Of a DNA stretch of 64,000 nucleotides, positions 16,652-27,134 are shown piece by piece. Within the stretch, counting starts at the first letter, position 1. Every line of letters starts with the position of its first letter. The notes beneath the pieces were generated by a model. That model was not told where the DNA came from. It ran no database searches and saw only the letters and a list, made by a program, of their open reading frames with translations. This DNA is from Bog-473 sp963787485 (GTDB lineage: Bacteria; Actinomycetota; Acidimicrobiia; Acidimicrobiales; RAAP-2): contig CAWBDF010000007.1 in the NCBI GenBank assembly GCA_963787485.1, forward strand, positions 558,001 through 622,000, written 5' to 3'. The translations under genes and the position numbers were made by a program.

Positions 16652-16930
16652 ATGGCCAAGTCGTCCGACAAGCGCGCTGAGCCGGACGAGGGAGGCGAGA
16701 GCCCGCACGGTGGGGAGCCTCACGCTGCCCCGCGCATCGTGGCACCTTCGAGCCGGGTGAACGTTGCCTTCCCCTTCTCACAGATCACGGTCCAAGAACC
16801 CACCAAGGAGCTCACCGACCTGGCCGCCATCGTCGTCGACCTCGTGGCAGCGCTGGCCGAGTGGATCCCCGAGGAACAGCTCGCCGAGCTGCGCGGGCGG
16901 GCGCAGGCCGTCCACGACCGTCTACGCTGA
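16652..16930 (+). CDS. Small hypothetical protein, 92 aa
   Basis: 92 residues from ATG 16652: a charged disordered N-terminus (1-37), then RVNVAFPFSQITVQEP and a C-terminal helix ELTDLAAIVVDLVAALAEWIPEEQ split over residues 53-76. No membrane segment or known motif. It precedes the Ddn-like gene by 30 bp on the same strand and may be cotranscribed. Confidence 0.5.
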   Translation: MAKSSDKRAEPDEGGESPHGGEPHAAPRIVAPSSRVNVAFPFSQITVQEPTKELTDLAAIVVDLVAALAEWIPEEQLAELRGRAQAVHDRLR

Positions 16931-16960
16931 TCGCCGAGGCCGGAGCGGCCTGAGCCCATC

Positions 16961-17446
16961 ATGAGCGACAGCACCACTCCCCAGCCGGGCCGTTCGGGAG
17001 CGCCGGCCTACCGGCGCCCTGATTGGTTCACCCAGCACGTTTTCAACCCCCTTGTGCAGGGCCTGACCCGGCTCGGGCTGAGCGTATGGGGCTCGCGGAT
17101 CCTCGAACACCGCGGTCGGGTCAGCGGACGGCGGTTCCGCACGCCCGTGAACCTGCTGACCATCGACGGGGTGGAGTACCTCGTGGCTCCGCGCGGGGAG
17201 ACCCAATGGGTACGCAATGTGCGCCAGGCGGACGGCCACCTGGTGCTCATCCTCGGACGCCGACGCCAGACCCGGTCCGGCCGCGAGCTCCCGGTCGACG
17301 AGCGGGTCCCGGTGCTGCGGGCGTACCTACGCCGGTGGAAGTTCGAGACGGGCATGTTCTTCAACGGCGTGACGCCCGACTCAACCGAGGCGGAGTGGAC
17401 CGTCGAAGCGGAGCGACACCCGGTGTTCGCCCTCGACGACCGCTGA
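16961..17446 (+). CDS. Deazaflavin (F420)-dependent nitroreductase family protein, Ddn-like
   Basis: 161 residues with the split-barrel signature GRVSGRRFRTPVNLLTIDG, then YLVAPRGETQWVRNVRQ, where the mycobacterial Ddn/FDOR family binds F420. These enzymes reduce quinones, nitro compounds or other electron acceptors with F420H2. The end (LRRWKFETGMFF) also fits. Substrate unknown. It sits 31 bp upstream of an SDR gene on the same strand. Confidence 0.82.
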   Translation: MSDSTTPQPGRSGAPAYRRPDWFTQHVFNPLVQGLTRLGLSVWGSRILEHRGRVSGRRFRTPVNLLTIDGVEYLVAPRGETQWVRNVRQADGHLVLILGRRRQTRSGRELPVDERVPVLRAYLRRWKFETGMFFNGVTPDSTEAEWTVEAERHPVFALDDR

Positions 17447-17477
17447 TCCGAACAGGACCGTCGATGAGAACGCCCAG

Positions 17478-18236
17478 GTGAGACCCCTCGAGGACAAGAT
17501 CGCCGTGGTCACCGGAGGTGCCGGTCAGATCGGGACGGGAGTCGTTCGTGCCCTGGCGGACGCCGGTGCCGCTGTGGCCATCGTGGACATCAACGCCGAC
17601 GCCGCCGAGGACCTTGCCGCCCAGATCCGCGAGGGCGGTCCGCGCGCCATCGCTCTCGCCGGTGATCTGACCGAACGGGAGCAGTGCGCGTCCGTGGTGA
17701 GCCAGGCCGCCCACGAGTTCGGCGGAGTCGACGTCTTGGTGAACCTGGCGCAGCAGTTCCGGGCGGCGTTCACTCCCTTCGTCGAGGTGACCGACGACGA
17801 CATGCTCGTCTCGTGGGAGTCGGGGGTGCTCTCCACGTTCCGGATGATGCAGCTGTGCCATCCACACATGGTCGCCCGAGGCGGCGGCTCCATCGTCAAC
17901 TTCGGATCCGGCGGTGGGACCGCCGGCACCACGGGCATGGTGGCCTACGGCTCGGCCAAGGAAGGCATCCGGCTGCTCACCAGAGTCGGGTCGTGGGAGT
18001 GGGGTCCAGTGGGCATCCGGGTGAACACCATCTGTCCCTTTGCCCACCGGCCCGAGCGTTGGGGGACCTCAGAAGCACATTGGCTGAACGACGAGCTGCT
18101 CGAGCGGATCCCGCTGCGGCGCGACGGAGATCCGTACCGCGACATCGGCGCAGCCGTCGTCTACCTCTCCGGTCCCGGGGAATACGTGACCGGGCAGACC
18201 CTCTTCGTCGACGGCGGAAGCGGCTACTACCGCTGA
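17478..18236 (+). CDS. Short-chain dehydrogenase/reductase (SDR)
   Basis: 252 residues from GTG 17478. The Rossmann motif TGGAGQIG lies at residues 13-20, the strand-end Asp of the cofactor site in IVDIN, and the active site YGSAK follows a Ser-rich strand VNFGSGGG. The C-terminal GQTLFVDGGSGYYR is typical of classical SDRs. The Asp at the end of beta-2 suggests NAD(H) rather than NADP(H). Substrate unknown. Confidence 0.88.
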   Translation: MRPLEDKIAVVTGGAGQIGTGVVRALADAGAAVAIVDINADAAEDLAAQIREGGPRAIALAGDLTEREQCASVVSQAAHEFGGVDVLVNLAQQFRAAFTPFVEVTDDDMLVSWESGVLSTFRMMQLCHPHMVARGGGSIVNFGSGGGTAGTTGMVAYGSAKEGIRLLTRVGSWEWGPVGIRVNTICPFAHRPERWGTSEAHWLNDELLERIPLRRDGDPYRDIGAAVVYLSGPGEYVTGQTLFVDGGSGYYR

Positions 18237-18261
18237 GTTCGCGAGTCGGCGGAGCTCCTCA

Positions 18262-18366
18262 CGATTCCGAGAGCAAGAGCCCGCGGACGTAGGCGGCCCG
18301 CCGGGCGGCTGCAGCGCGTCCTCGGCCATGCTCACCAGTCGCACGCCCAAGATGACGAAAGGTCCC
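18262..18366 (-). pseudogene. Decayed partial copy of the adjacent DinB gene (3' end)
   Basis: About 105 bp match the 3' end of the DinB gene at 18488-18590, most clearly in the block atgctcaccagtcgcacgcc and its flanks, with several substitutions and a 3-bp or larger length difference that breaks the frame. In one minus frame it reads LGVRLVSMAEDALQ, in another AAYVRGLL, against LGVRLVSIADDALQ and AAYVRGLL in the intact gene. It has no start. It is a relic of a tandem duplication or of a lost paralogue. Confidence 0.7.
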
Positions 18367-18484
18367 AAACACCTGCAATGTCATGACCGCATGATGCTTC
18401 TGGGCGCCGAAACAGCCCCCGGCGCCGACCTTGGCCCTCAAGGCCCCCTCAAGACCTGGCCTTGCCTCGACATGACCCGGGATC

Positions 18485-18991
18485 TCAGAATCCGAGCAGC
18501 CCCCGTACATACGCGGCCTGCCCGGCGTGCTGCAGCGCGTCGTCGGCGATGCTCACCAGTCGCACGCCCAAGGTGACGGGCGGGTCCCATCGGGTGTCCA
18601 CCACGCGATCGAGGTCACCGGCGCCCAGACCCTCGAGCAAGCCAATCGTGCGGGCGTTCACAGCCTCGAGGTAGCCCTCGAGGACGGCCGCACTCTCGGG
18701 CTGTACGAGTCGGACGTCATCCGCGGAGTGACCATACCCGGTGTTGGTCGGGTCGGGCTCGAGCCCGCAGCGTCGAGCCCATTCGCCCGACGTCCAGATT
18801 TGTTCGGCTCCGACAAGCTCGGCCACGTGGTGATCCTGGACCCGGCTCAGGTGCCAGACGAGCCATCCGATGGGGTTGGCGCCCGGGGCGGGGGCCCGGC
18901 GGAGCTCCTCAGCGCTCACTCCGTCGAGGGCCTGGGCCGCCAGCGGGGGGATCCGACCGTAGAGCTCGAGCAGTATCTCGGCGACATCCAT
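18485..18991 (-). CDS. DinB-family (DUF664-type) protein
   Basis: 168 residues from ATG 18991, preceded by an AGGAGGT ribosome site; the frame is open further upstream but that part is antisense of the membrane protein. The four-helix bundle pattern and PIGWLVWHLSRVQDHHVAEL place it in the DinB superfamily, with metal-ligand histidines (WHL, DHH) and a C-terminal DDALQHAG third His. Members are thiol transferases or unknown metal-dependent enzymes, often mycothiol-linked in actinobacteria. Substrate unknown. Confidence 0.82.
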   Translation of the reverse strand: MDVAEILLELYGRIPPLAAQALDGVSAEELRRAPAPGANPIGWLVWHLSRVQDHHVAELVGAEQIWTSGEWARRCGLEPDPTNTGYGHSADDVRLVQPESAAVLEGYLEAVNARTIGLLEGLGAGDLDRVVDTRWDPPVTLGVRLVSIADDALQHAGQAAYVRGLLGF

Positions 18992-19059
18992 GGGGCCTAC
19001 CTCCTGTTCGATGGTCCTGTACCCCAGCCTTCTCTGTGATCCCAGCAGGGCGAACCGGC

Positions 19060-19848
19060 TCAGACGCCGCCGGCGATCTCGACGTTCGGGGGCTGGATGT
19101 CGTATCGAGCCTTTGCGGTGTACGCCACCAGGACGGCGACGACCGCGGTCAGGACCAGTGCCGTCTGCCAGTCTCCGAAATTCGCCCCGCTCACGCTGTG
19201 GGACTTGGAGAGGTAGTCGGCGAACGAAGCGCCCACCGGTCGGGTGATCACGTAGGCGAACCAGAAGGAGAAGATGCTGTTCCAGCCGAGGAACTTCCAC
19301 CCGGCCCAGGGCACCACGATGACCGCGCAGAACAACAGCGCCGACGCGAGATACCCGAGGCCGAGGGTCGACGCCACGAAGTCCCCCACTGCCGTGCCCA
19401 GGCAGAACGTGGCGAACACAACGGCCCAATAGAACTTCTCGCGGCGGTTGGTGGTGATGGAGTGGATGTCGAGCGTGTGCTCGTTCCGGTTCCACCCGAA
19501 GAAGGCTCCCGCCAGCACCACCAACCAGAACACGGTGGTTGCGGCGTAGGGCATGCCGAAGACCAGGTGCATGGTGTCGGCCACGCCTGTCCCGGCGGTG
19601 GCGATGGCCAGCGCCAAGAACCAGTAGGGCACGGCGGCGTAACGCCGAGCGGCGAACTGGAGCACCAGGGCCACCGCGAACAGGGAGACTTCGACCACGA
19701 CGCCGAGCTTCTTGTTGGACACGAACATGTCCGAGATGGCCTCGCCGGCCGCGGTGGTCGAGATCTTGATCACCCAGAAGAGCACCGTGACCTCGGGAAC
19801 CTTCGCCGCCAGAGGCTGCTGGTTGAACACCTTCAGCAGCCCGCGCAC
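19060..19848 (-). CDS. Integral membrane protein of the COG4705 type
   Basis: 262 residues from the GTG at 19848 (a GGGGG ribosome site just upstream); the longer frame to 19971 overlaps the ACT gene. Seven or more membrane segments. The opening KVPEVTVLFWVIKISTTAAGE and the repeat-like FYWAVVFATFCLGTAVGDF match the uncharacterised COG4705 family of membrane-anchored proteins; the two halves look like an internal duplication (both contain T-A-x-G-[DE]). Function unknown; transport is a fair guess. Confidence 0.7.
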   Translation of the reverse strand: MRGLLKVFNQQPLAAKVPEVTVLFWVIKISTTAAGEAISDMFVSNKKLGVVVEVSLFAVALVLQFAARRYAAVPYWFLALAIATAGTGVADTMHLVFGMPYAATTVFWLVVLAGAFFGWNRNEHTLDIHSITTNRREKFYWAVVFATFCLGTAVGDFVASTLGLGYLASALLFCAVIVVPWAGWKFLGWNSIFSFWFAYVITRPVGASFADYLSKSHSVSGANFGDWQTALVLTAVVAVLVAYTAKARYDIQPPNVEIAGGV

Positions 19849-19885
19849 GCCCCCGATCGTATCTGGGAGCGCTCCCCGGGCCCGC

Positions 19886-20542
19886 TCAGGCCCCGGCGAC
19901 CGCCTTGCCGCCCAGCGCGTCCATGAAGCGCGCCGCCACCATGACCAGTAGGGCGATCTCGTGGCGCTCACGACGGCGGATGGGAGCGGCGCGGCCGCCG
20001 CACACCGTGCACCCGGCGTCGGTCACCGGCTCGACGAAAACGCCCGAGCCGGTGGTGTCGTTGGCCGGGTCGGCGCCGCTGCGCGAGCCCTCGGCGAAGG
20101 CGGCTACCCACTGCACCGACGGCACCTCACCGTGCATCTCGAGGTAGCCAGTCATGGCATCGTCGGCCAACGCCAGCCAGGTCAGCCCGAAGAGCGTGCG
20201 CAGGTGCGCGGTGAGCCCCTGCATGGCTGCCGTCGGGGTTGCGGCCTGGAGGATCCCGGCCGCGGCCGCCAGCACCGTGTCCTCCCGGTCCGGCGCGGCC
20301 CCGAACAACTCGGTGACCTCTTCCACCCCCACCCCGGGGACCCGGCGCACGCCCCGGCACACGGCCTCGACCGCTCCGGGCTCGTCGGGCAGCTCGACCA
20401 CCAGCTCGTCGATGGCCACGCCGGCCTCGCGCTCGAGCACCTCGAGCCCGACCACGTTGCCCTCGGCCGCCCCGATCTCGGCCGCCACCGCTCCCAAGAC
20501 TCCCGGGGCGTCGGGCAGCCAAATGCGCATGCGGGTCAACAT
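19886..20542 (-). CDS. ACT-domain protein
   Basis: 218 residues. The first about 75 residues read as an ACT domain (MRIWLPDAPGVLGAVAAEIG, then NVVGLEVLE), the small ligand-binding fold of amino-acid-sensing proteins. The middle (about 80-150) is a GAF-like or unknown domain (LTAHLRTLFGLTWLALADD). The end contains TVCGG then RRRERHEIALLVMVAARFMDAL. No catalytic domain. ATG 20542 and ATG 20530 are both possible starts. Ligand unknown. A 27-bp repeat array lies directly upstream. Confidence 0.65.
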   Translation of the reverse strand: MLTRMRIWLPDAPGVLGAVAAEIGAAEGNVVGLEVLEREAGVAIDELVVELPDEPGAVEAVCRGVRRVPGVGVEEVTELFGAAPDREDTVLAAAAGILQAATPTAAMQGLTAHLRTLFGLTWLALADDAMTGYLEMHGEVPSVQWVAAFAEGSRSGADPANDTTGSGVFVEPVTDAGCTVCGGRAAPIRRRERHEIALLVMVAARFMDALGGKAVAGA

Positions 20543-20547
20543 CCGTC

Positions 20548-20660
20548 GGGACCCATCAGTGGGTCTGGTTCACCGGGACCCATCAGTGGGTCTGGTTCAC
20601 CGGGACCCATCAGTGGGTCTGGTTCACCGGGACCCATCAATGGGTCCGGGTCATGCGCAC
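20548..20660. repeat. 27-bp tandem array of small palindromes
   Basis: About four head-to-tail copies of a 27-bp unit built around gacccatcagtgggtc, whose 6-bp arms (gacccA/Tgggtc) enclose a 4-nt loop; the last unit has caatgggtc. Each unit can form a hairpin. The array covers the gap between the transglutaminase gene and the ACT gene, and the transglutaminase stop codon lies inside its final unit. It could act as a multi-hairpin terminator or protein-binding cluster. Confidence 0.9.
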
Positions 20661-21479
20661 GACGACCCGCATGGTGTTCTCGGCGTTGCCGGCGTAAATC
20701 CCCTTGACCGGTGGGACGTCGCCGTAATCCCGCCCCCGCCCCACCGCGACGTGCCGTTCCCCCACCGCACAGTCGTTGGTCGGGTCGTAGCCCCACCAGG
20801 CTCCGGTCCACATTTCGACCCAGGCGTGGCTCTCGCCGGTGAACTCCTCGCCGATGGTGGCGTCTCCCTCGGGGTGGAAATAGCCCGAGACGTATCGGGC
20901 GGGCAGTCCCACGGCCTTGGCCAGGGCGAGGGCCATGTGCGCGAAGTCCTGGCACACGCCCACCCCGTCCGCGAATGCCTTCTCCGCCGAGGTCTGCACC
21001 GAGGTGACGCCCTGCACGTATCGAAGGGAGCCGTGGGTGGCCTCAATGATGCGTCGGGCCGTCTGGAGCGGGCGCTCGGCCCGCAGCCCCGTGGCCAGCC
21101 CCTCGAGCGCCGGTCCCGGGGCGGTGTAGAGATGGTGCGAGACGTGGTCCGCCATCGTCATCGACGCGTCGGCCACGTCCCGCCAGGTACAGTCCTCCGG
21201 GTCGTCGGCCGGTTGGGTGTCGACGAGCGAGTGCCCGGTGATGGTCAGCACCTCGTGCCCCCGGTCGACGTTGAACGCCACCACATGGGTGCCCCAGTAG
21301 TCGGTGTACGCGTACTGGGGCGCAGCGGGCATGGTCACGACCCGGGTCTCGAGCGCCGTCTGGCGTAGCTCGGTGCGCGGGGTGAGCCGGAGCTCGTTGT
21401 ACGAGGCGCGCGCCGGGGCGTCGTAGTCGAACCGGGTCTCGTGGACGACGCGGAGGCGCCAGCCCTCGCCTCGGGTCAT
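20637..21479 (-). CDS. Transglutaminase-like cysteine protease-fold protein
   Basis: 280 residues from ATG 21479. The N-terminal bacterial transglutaminase-like domain (RVVHETRFDYDAPARASYNELRL split over residues 10-32) precedes the catalytic core: Cys in GVGVCQDFAHMALAL, His in GESHAWVEMW, Asp in GYDPTND. It overlaps the alpha-E gene by 4 nt (ATGA), so translation is coupled. In this conserved trio the enzyme is thought to cleave or cross-link a peptide made or modified by the ATP-grasp partner (proposal from comparative genomics, unproven). The last codons run into the 27-bp array. Confidence 0.88.
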   Translation of the reverse strand: MTRGEGWRLRVVHETRFDYDAPARASYNELRLTPRTELRQTALETRVVTMPAAPQYAYTDYWGTHVVAFNVDRGHEVLTITGHSLVDTQPADDPEDCTWRDVADASMTMADHVSHHLYTAPGPALEGLATGLRAERPLQTARRIIEATHGSLRYVQGVTSVQTSAEKAFADGVGVCQDFAHMALALAKAVGLPARYVSGYFHPEGDATIGEEFTGESHAWVEMWTGAWWGYDPTNDCAVGERHVAVGRGRDYGDVPPVKGIYAGNAENTMRVVVRMTRTH

Positions 21480-22416
21480 GCCGCACCGCCCCCCTGGCGC
21501 CACTGGACCGGCAGGTCCTGGGCGAAGTAGCGCCGGGTGACGGCGTCGCTCACCGAAGAGATGGAGGCCTGCAGCCGTTCGAGCCGGGCTTCGAGCCCGC
21601 GCGCCAGGGTCGCCGGAGCCGAGTACTCGAGCTCGGCCCGGGCCAGGCCGACCAGCCCGCGGGCGTCGTCCCAGGTCCCCTCTCGTCCGGCGTTGATCTG
21701 GTCGAGGCAGTCCTCGGCCAAGGTGAGCGAGGCGAAGGCCGAACGAGGGAACAGCCGGTCGCGCAACAAGAAGTCCAGCACCCGGCCCGGCTCGACCACG
21801 CCCTGCGAGAGGCGCAGGTAGGGCTCGTAGCCGCCGCAGGAACGGAGGAGCATGACCAGACCGCTGTCGAAGACCTGGTCGAAGGCAACGGTGGCCAGCT
21901 GGCGGGCCACCACGTCGGTCCGCTCCAGGCAGCGGCCCAGGGTGAAGAAGAGCCAGGTCTGGTCCCGGCTCATCATGGTGTCGGCCAGGCCCATCATGCC
22001 GGCACACTGTGTCTTGACGAACGAGAGGTACAAGGCGGGTCCGGCCCGGCGCCCGGCCTCCCATTCGCTGGGCACCTGGGCCCAGGTGGCGTTGATGTGC
22101 TCCCAGAACTCGACGGGCACGACGTGGCGCACGGCCCGCGTGTTCTCCCGAGCTGCCTCGAGGGCGCCGGCGATGGAGGAGCGGCTGGTGGGGTCGGTGG
22201 CCAGCCGCTCGGTGGCCTGCCTGAGTGTCTCGGTCCCCGAATCGGGCAGGCCCATGACGGCCAGGAGCCGGCGGGCGGCGTGGGACCCTTCGACGTCGCT
22301 CTGCTCGAGGGCCTGGTAGACCGACACGTCCAAGATGCGTGCCGTCCCCTCGGCCCGCTCCACATACCGGCCGACCCAGAAGATCGACTCCGCCACCCGG
22401 CTGAGCAGCGCGCGGG

Positions 22417-22420
<4 letters not shown>
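21476..22420 (-). CDS. Alpha-E domain (DUF403) protein
   Basis: 314 residues, almost all helical. The start MTRALLSRVAESIFWVGRYVERAE is the family hallmark (split as residues 1-12 and 13-24), followed by ARILDV and the later block FEQVFDSG-like stretch. Members always sit next to a circularly permuted ATP-grasp and often a transglutaminase, as here; they may bind the peptide or polyamine substrate. It overlaps both neighbours by 4 nt. Confidence 0.9.
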
Positions 22421-24066
<1,646 letters not shown>

Positions 24067-24172
24067 GGGCTTCAGGGTGCCAGGAATGTGTTTCGCCGCC
24101 GTTTCACGGCCGCGAACAGCCGGTGACGGATGACGCGGCGGGCTACTGGGAGTACTACCCGACGCGGCCCGG

Positions 24173-25168
24173 CTACCCGATGAGACCCAGCTCCTCGACG
24201 TCGTGCCGCTCGGCCAGGAGCTCCTCGGTCGTGGCCGCGATGCGCCCGGCGGCGAACTCGTCGTGGGTGAGGCCCTCGACCACCGACCAGCCGCCGTGCC
24301 CGTCGGAGGTCACGGGGAAGCCGAACTGCAGGCCCTCGGGCGTCCCGTACTGCCCCGAGCTGGCCACGGCGACCGAGAACCACTGGCCGGCCAGCGTGGG
24401 CGTGCGCAGGCTGACCACCGTGTCGATGGCGGCCGAGGCGGCCGAGGCGGCCGAAGACGAGCCCCGGGCATCGATGATGGCCGCGCCCCGCTTCTGCACC
24501 GTCGAGAGGAACTCGCTCTGCAGCCACTCCGTGTCGGCGATGACCTCGGTGGCCGGCTTGCCGTCGATGCGGGCGTTGGAGAAGTCGGGGAACTGGGTGG
24601 CCGAGTGGTTGCCCCAGATGGCGACGTTGGAGACGTCGCCCACGAGCACTCCCGCCCGGCGGGCCAGCTGCGCCTTGGCCCGGTTCTCGTCGAGTCGGGT
24701 CATGGCGAACCACCGCTCGGCCGGCACCTCGGGCGCGTTGGCCCGGGCGATGAGGCAGTTGGTGTTGCAGGGGTTCCCCACCACCAGGATCCGCACGTCG
24801 GGCGCCGCGTGCTCGGCGATGGCGCGGCCCTGCGGCTTGAAGATGCCGCCGTTCACGTTGAGCAGGTCTCCCCGCTCCATACCGGCCTTGCGGGGCACCG
24901 AGCCGACCAGGAGGGCCCACGACGTGCCGTCGAAGGCCGTCGTGAGGTCCGCGGTGGCCACCACGTCGTGCAGCAGGGGGAAGGCGCCGTCGTCGAGCTC
25001 CATGCACACGCCCTCGAGCACCTTCATGGCGGGCTCGATCTCGAGCAGCCGCAGCACGATCGGCTGGTCCTCACCGAGGAGCTGGCCCGAGGCGATGCGG
25101 AAGAGGAGGGAGTAGCCGATCTGGCCGCCGGCGCCGGTGACCGTGACGTGGACGGGGGGATTGGCCAT
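24173..25168 (-). CDS. mdh: Malate dehydrogenase
   Basis: 331 residues. The NAD fold starts TGAGGQIGYSLLFRIA, the catalytic loop is LVGSVPRKAGMERGDLL, with NPCNTNCLIA, the Asp/Arg block TRLDENRAKAQLA and the active-site His in WGNHSATQFPD. This is the cytosolic-type MDH of the TCA cycle, malate to oxaloacetate. A short in-frame Ala/Ser repeat (SAASAASAA, from a 9-bp unit) is inserted near residue 235. It follows icd by 85 bp on the same strand. Confidence 0.96.
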   Translation of the reverse strand: MANPPVHVTVTGAGGQIGYSLLFRIASGQLLGEDQPIVLRLLEIEPAMKVLEGVCMELDDGAFPLLHDVVATADLTTAFDGTSWALLVGSVPRKAGMERGDLLNVNGGIFKPQGRAIAEHAAPDVRILVVGNPCNTNCLIARANAPEVPAERWFAMTRLDENRAKAQLARRAGVLVGDVSNVAIWGNHSATQFPDFSNARIDGKPATEVIADTEWLQSEFLSTVQKRGAAIIDARGSSSAASAASAAIDTVVSLRTPTLAGQWFSVAVASSGQYGTPEGLQFGFPVTSDGHGGWSVVEGLTHDEFAAGRIAATTEELLAERHDVEELGLIG

Positions 25169-25253
25169 CTGGTGGTGATTCCTTTCAGCGTGCGGTCGGC
25201 TGCCCGGTGTTCATGGAGGGTCGTGCGGTCGTGCGGTCGGGGTGCGGCCTGAA

Positions 25254-26450
25254 TCAGAGGCGGTCGACGATGGCCGAGGCGAACTCCGAGCACTTGACTT
25301 CGGTGGCGCCCTCCATGAGTCGGGCGAAGTCGTAGGTGACCACCTTGTCGGCGATGGTCGCCTCCAGCGCGTGCACGATGTCGGCGGCCGCGTCGTTCCA
25401 CCCGATGTGCTCGAACATGAGCACGCCCGAGAGCAGCACCGAGCCCGGGTTGACCTTGTCCTGCCCGGCGTACTTCGGCGCGGTGCCGTGCGTGGCCTCG
25501 AAGACGCCGTGGCCGGTGACGAAGTTGATGTTGGCCCCCGGGGCGATGCCGATGCCGCCGACCTGGGCGGCCAGCGCGTCGGAGAGGTAGTCGCCGTTGA
25601 GGTTCGTGGTGGCGATGACATCGAAGTCCGAGGGCCGGGTCAGCACCTGCTGGAGCGTGATGTCGGCGATGGTGTCCTTCACGAGCAGCTTGTCGCCCGG
25701 CTCGCCGTCGCAGTCGTCCCACCCGACGGCCACGTCGGAGAACTCCTCGCGCACGAGCTCGTAGCCCCACTCGCGGAACGCACCCTCGGTGAACTTCTGG
25801 ATGTTGCCCTTGTGCACCAGGGTGACCGAGCGGCGCTTGCGCTCGAGCGCGTACTCAATGGCGGCGCGGATGAGGCGCTTGGACCCCATGGGCGAGATGG
25901 GCTTGATCCCGATGCCCGACGCTTCGCGGATCGGCCACCCCATCTCCTCGCGCAGGTAGGCGGCGAGTTTCTCGCCCTCGGGCGTGCCCGACTGGACCTC
26001 GTAGCCGGCGTAGACGTCCTCGGTGTTCTCCCGGAAGATGACCATGTCGACCAGCTCGGGGTGGACGACCGGCGACGGGACGCCCTGGAACCAGCGCACC
26101 GGGCGCAGGCACACGTAGAGGTCGAGGATCTGTCGCAACGCGACGTTGAGCGACCGGATGCCTCCCCCGACCGGGGTGGTCAGGGGGCCCTTGATCCCGA
26201 TCCGGTGCGACCGGAAGGTCTCGACCGTCTCGTCGGGCAGCCAGCTGCCGGTCTCGTCGAACGCCTTCTGGCCGGCCAGCACCTCCTTCCAGGCGATGGT
26301 GTGCCCGTGCTTGGCGGCGGCGGCATCGAGGACCAGCTTGGCGGCGGGCCAGATGTCGACCCCCGTGCCGTCGCCCTCGATGAAGGGGATGATGGGCTCG
26401 TCGGGGACGACCAGGGTGCCGTCGTCGCCCATCGAAATGAGTTCTGCCAT
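25254..26450 (-). CDS. icd: Isocitrate dehydrogenase (NADP type)
   Basis: 398 residues. The substrate-binding serine lies in GGGIRSLNVALRQ, followed by PVRWFQGVPSPV, FRENTEDVYAG and the lysine block LVHKGNIQKFTEG; the C-terminal Asp pair sits in ATTNLNGDYLSD and EATHGTAPKYAG. Family members convert isocitrate to 2-oxoglutarate, making NADPH. Upstream of mdh in the same orientation; the two may share a transcript. Confidence 0.95.
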   Translation of the reverse strand: MAELISMGDDGTLVVPDEPIIPFIEGDGTGVDIWPAAKLVLDAAAAKHGHTIAWKEVLAGQKAFDETGSWLPDETVETFRSHRIGIKGPLTTPVGGGIRSLNVALRQILDLYVCLRPVRWFQGVPSPVVHPELVDMVIFRENTEDVYAGYEVQSGTPEGEKLAAYLREEMGWPIREASGIGIKPISPMGSKRLIRAAIEYALERKRRSVTLVHKGNIQKFTEGAFREWGYELVREEFSDVAVGWDDCDGEPGDKLLVKDTIADITLQQVLTRPSDFDVIATTNLNGDYLSDALAAQVGGIGIAPGANINFVTGHGVFEATHGTAPKYAGQDKVNPGSVLLSGVLMFEHIGWNDAAADIVHALEATIADKVVTYDFARLMEGATEVKCSEFASAIVDRL

Positions 26451-26462
26451 AGGGCCGCGATG

Positions 26463-27092
26463 CTACGGGGCGGGACGCCGGCGGCCCAATTGACCCAAGA
26501 CCTGAGGGGCGGAATCAGGGGAGCCGGCCGCCCCGGCGGACAGCAACCCGGCGAGGCGGATGGACTGCTCGGCATCAGGCCCGAGAATCTCGTTCATCCA
26601 GTGGAGCGTCCTGGTTGCGTCGACCTCGGTGCCCCAACGGAGCATCTCCTCTATGTCGAGCCAGTCCTTGGGCCGGTCGAAGACGGCCTTGCAGACGATG
26701 AGGTCCTCGGGGGCGAGGATCGGGATGTCTACCGGGCCGAAGCGGACCACGCGGGCGCGTTCGGCCATCTCGAGGTGCAGATCCGTGGTGGCGAAGAACA
26801 CGTCGAGGTAAGAGCCGTCCCAGTCGAGCCTGGCCTGCCCGTCGCGGGCGATGTCGGCCCTGTTCGGCAGGGTCACCGTCACCCCGAGTTGGCTCAGCAT
26901 CCCGAGGACGGGCTCGGCCGCCTCGGGAGGCAGCGTCAGGTTCACGTCGATGTCGGTGGTCGCCCTCGGGTTGCGGTACCAGATCAGCGCGATGGCCCCC
27001 CCGAACTGGTGCGGCACCCCGGCGGAGTCGAGCATCTCGTGGAGTGAGACGATCTTGGGGACCAGGTTGCCGAACTGTTCGGTCCTGGTCAA
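26463..27092 (-). CDS. Nucleotidyltransferase-fold protein, possible toxin partner
   Basis: 209 residues from the TTG at 27092. The polymerase-beta-type core reads FGGAIALIWYRNPRATTDIDVNL split over residues 30-52: GG, then the metal pair DID, with a third Asp in LDVFF. A later EDLIVCKAVFDRPKDWLDIEEML block is common in the AbiEii/MNT-like nucleotidyltransferases used as toxins. It starts 13 bp after the stop of the partner gene, inside a 17-bp tandem repeat. A toxin-antitoxin role is inference; antibiotic adenylyltransferase is less likely because the fold is minimal. Confidence 0.7.
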   Translation of the reverse strand: MTRTEQFGNLVPKIVSLHEMLDSAGVPHQFGGAIALIWYRNPRATTDIDVNLTLPPEAAEPVLGMLSQLGVTVTLPNRADIARDGQARLDWDGSYLDVFFATTDLHLEMAERARVVRFGPVDIPILAPEDLIVCKAVFDRPKDWLDIEEMLRWGTEVDATRTLHWMNEILGPDAEQSIRLAGLLSAGAAGSPDSAPQVLGQLGRRRPAP

Positions 27093-27134
27093 CGCTCGGT
27101 CCTGGTCAACGCTCGTCGGTCCTGGTCAACGCTC
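27081..27134. repeat. Three-copy 17-bp repeat spanning a gene junction
   Basis: The unit ggtcctggtcaacgctc occurs at 27081-27097, 27098-27114 and 27118-27134. On the minus strand the middle copy supplies the TGA stop of the upstream gene and the first copy supplies the TTG start of the nucleotidyltransferase, in different frames. Duplication here would change the spacing or fuse the two genes. Confidence 0.9.
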
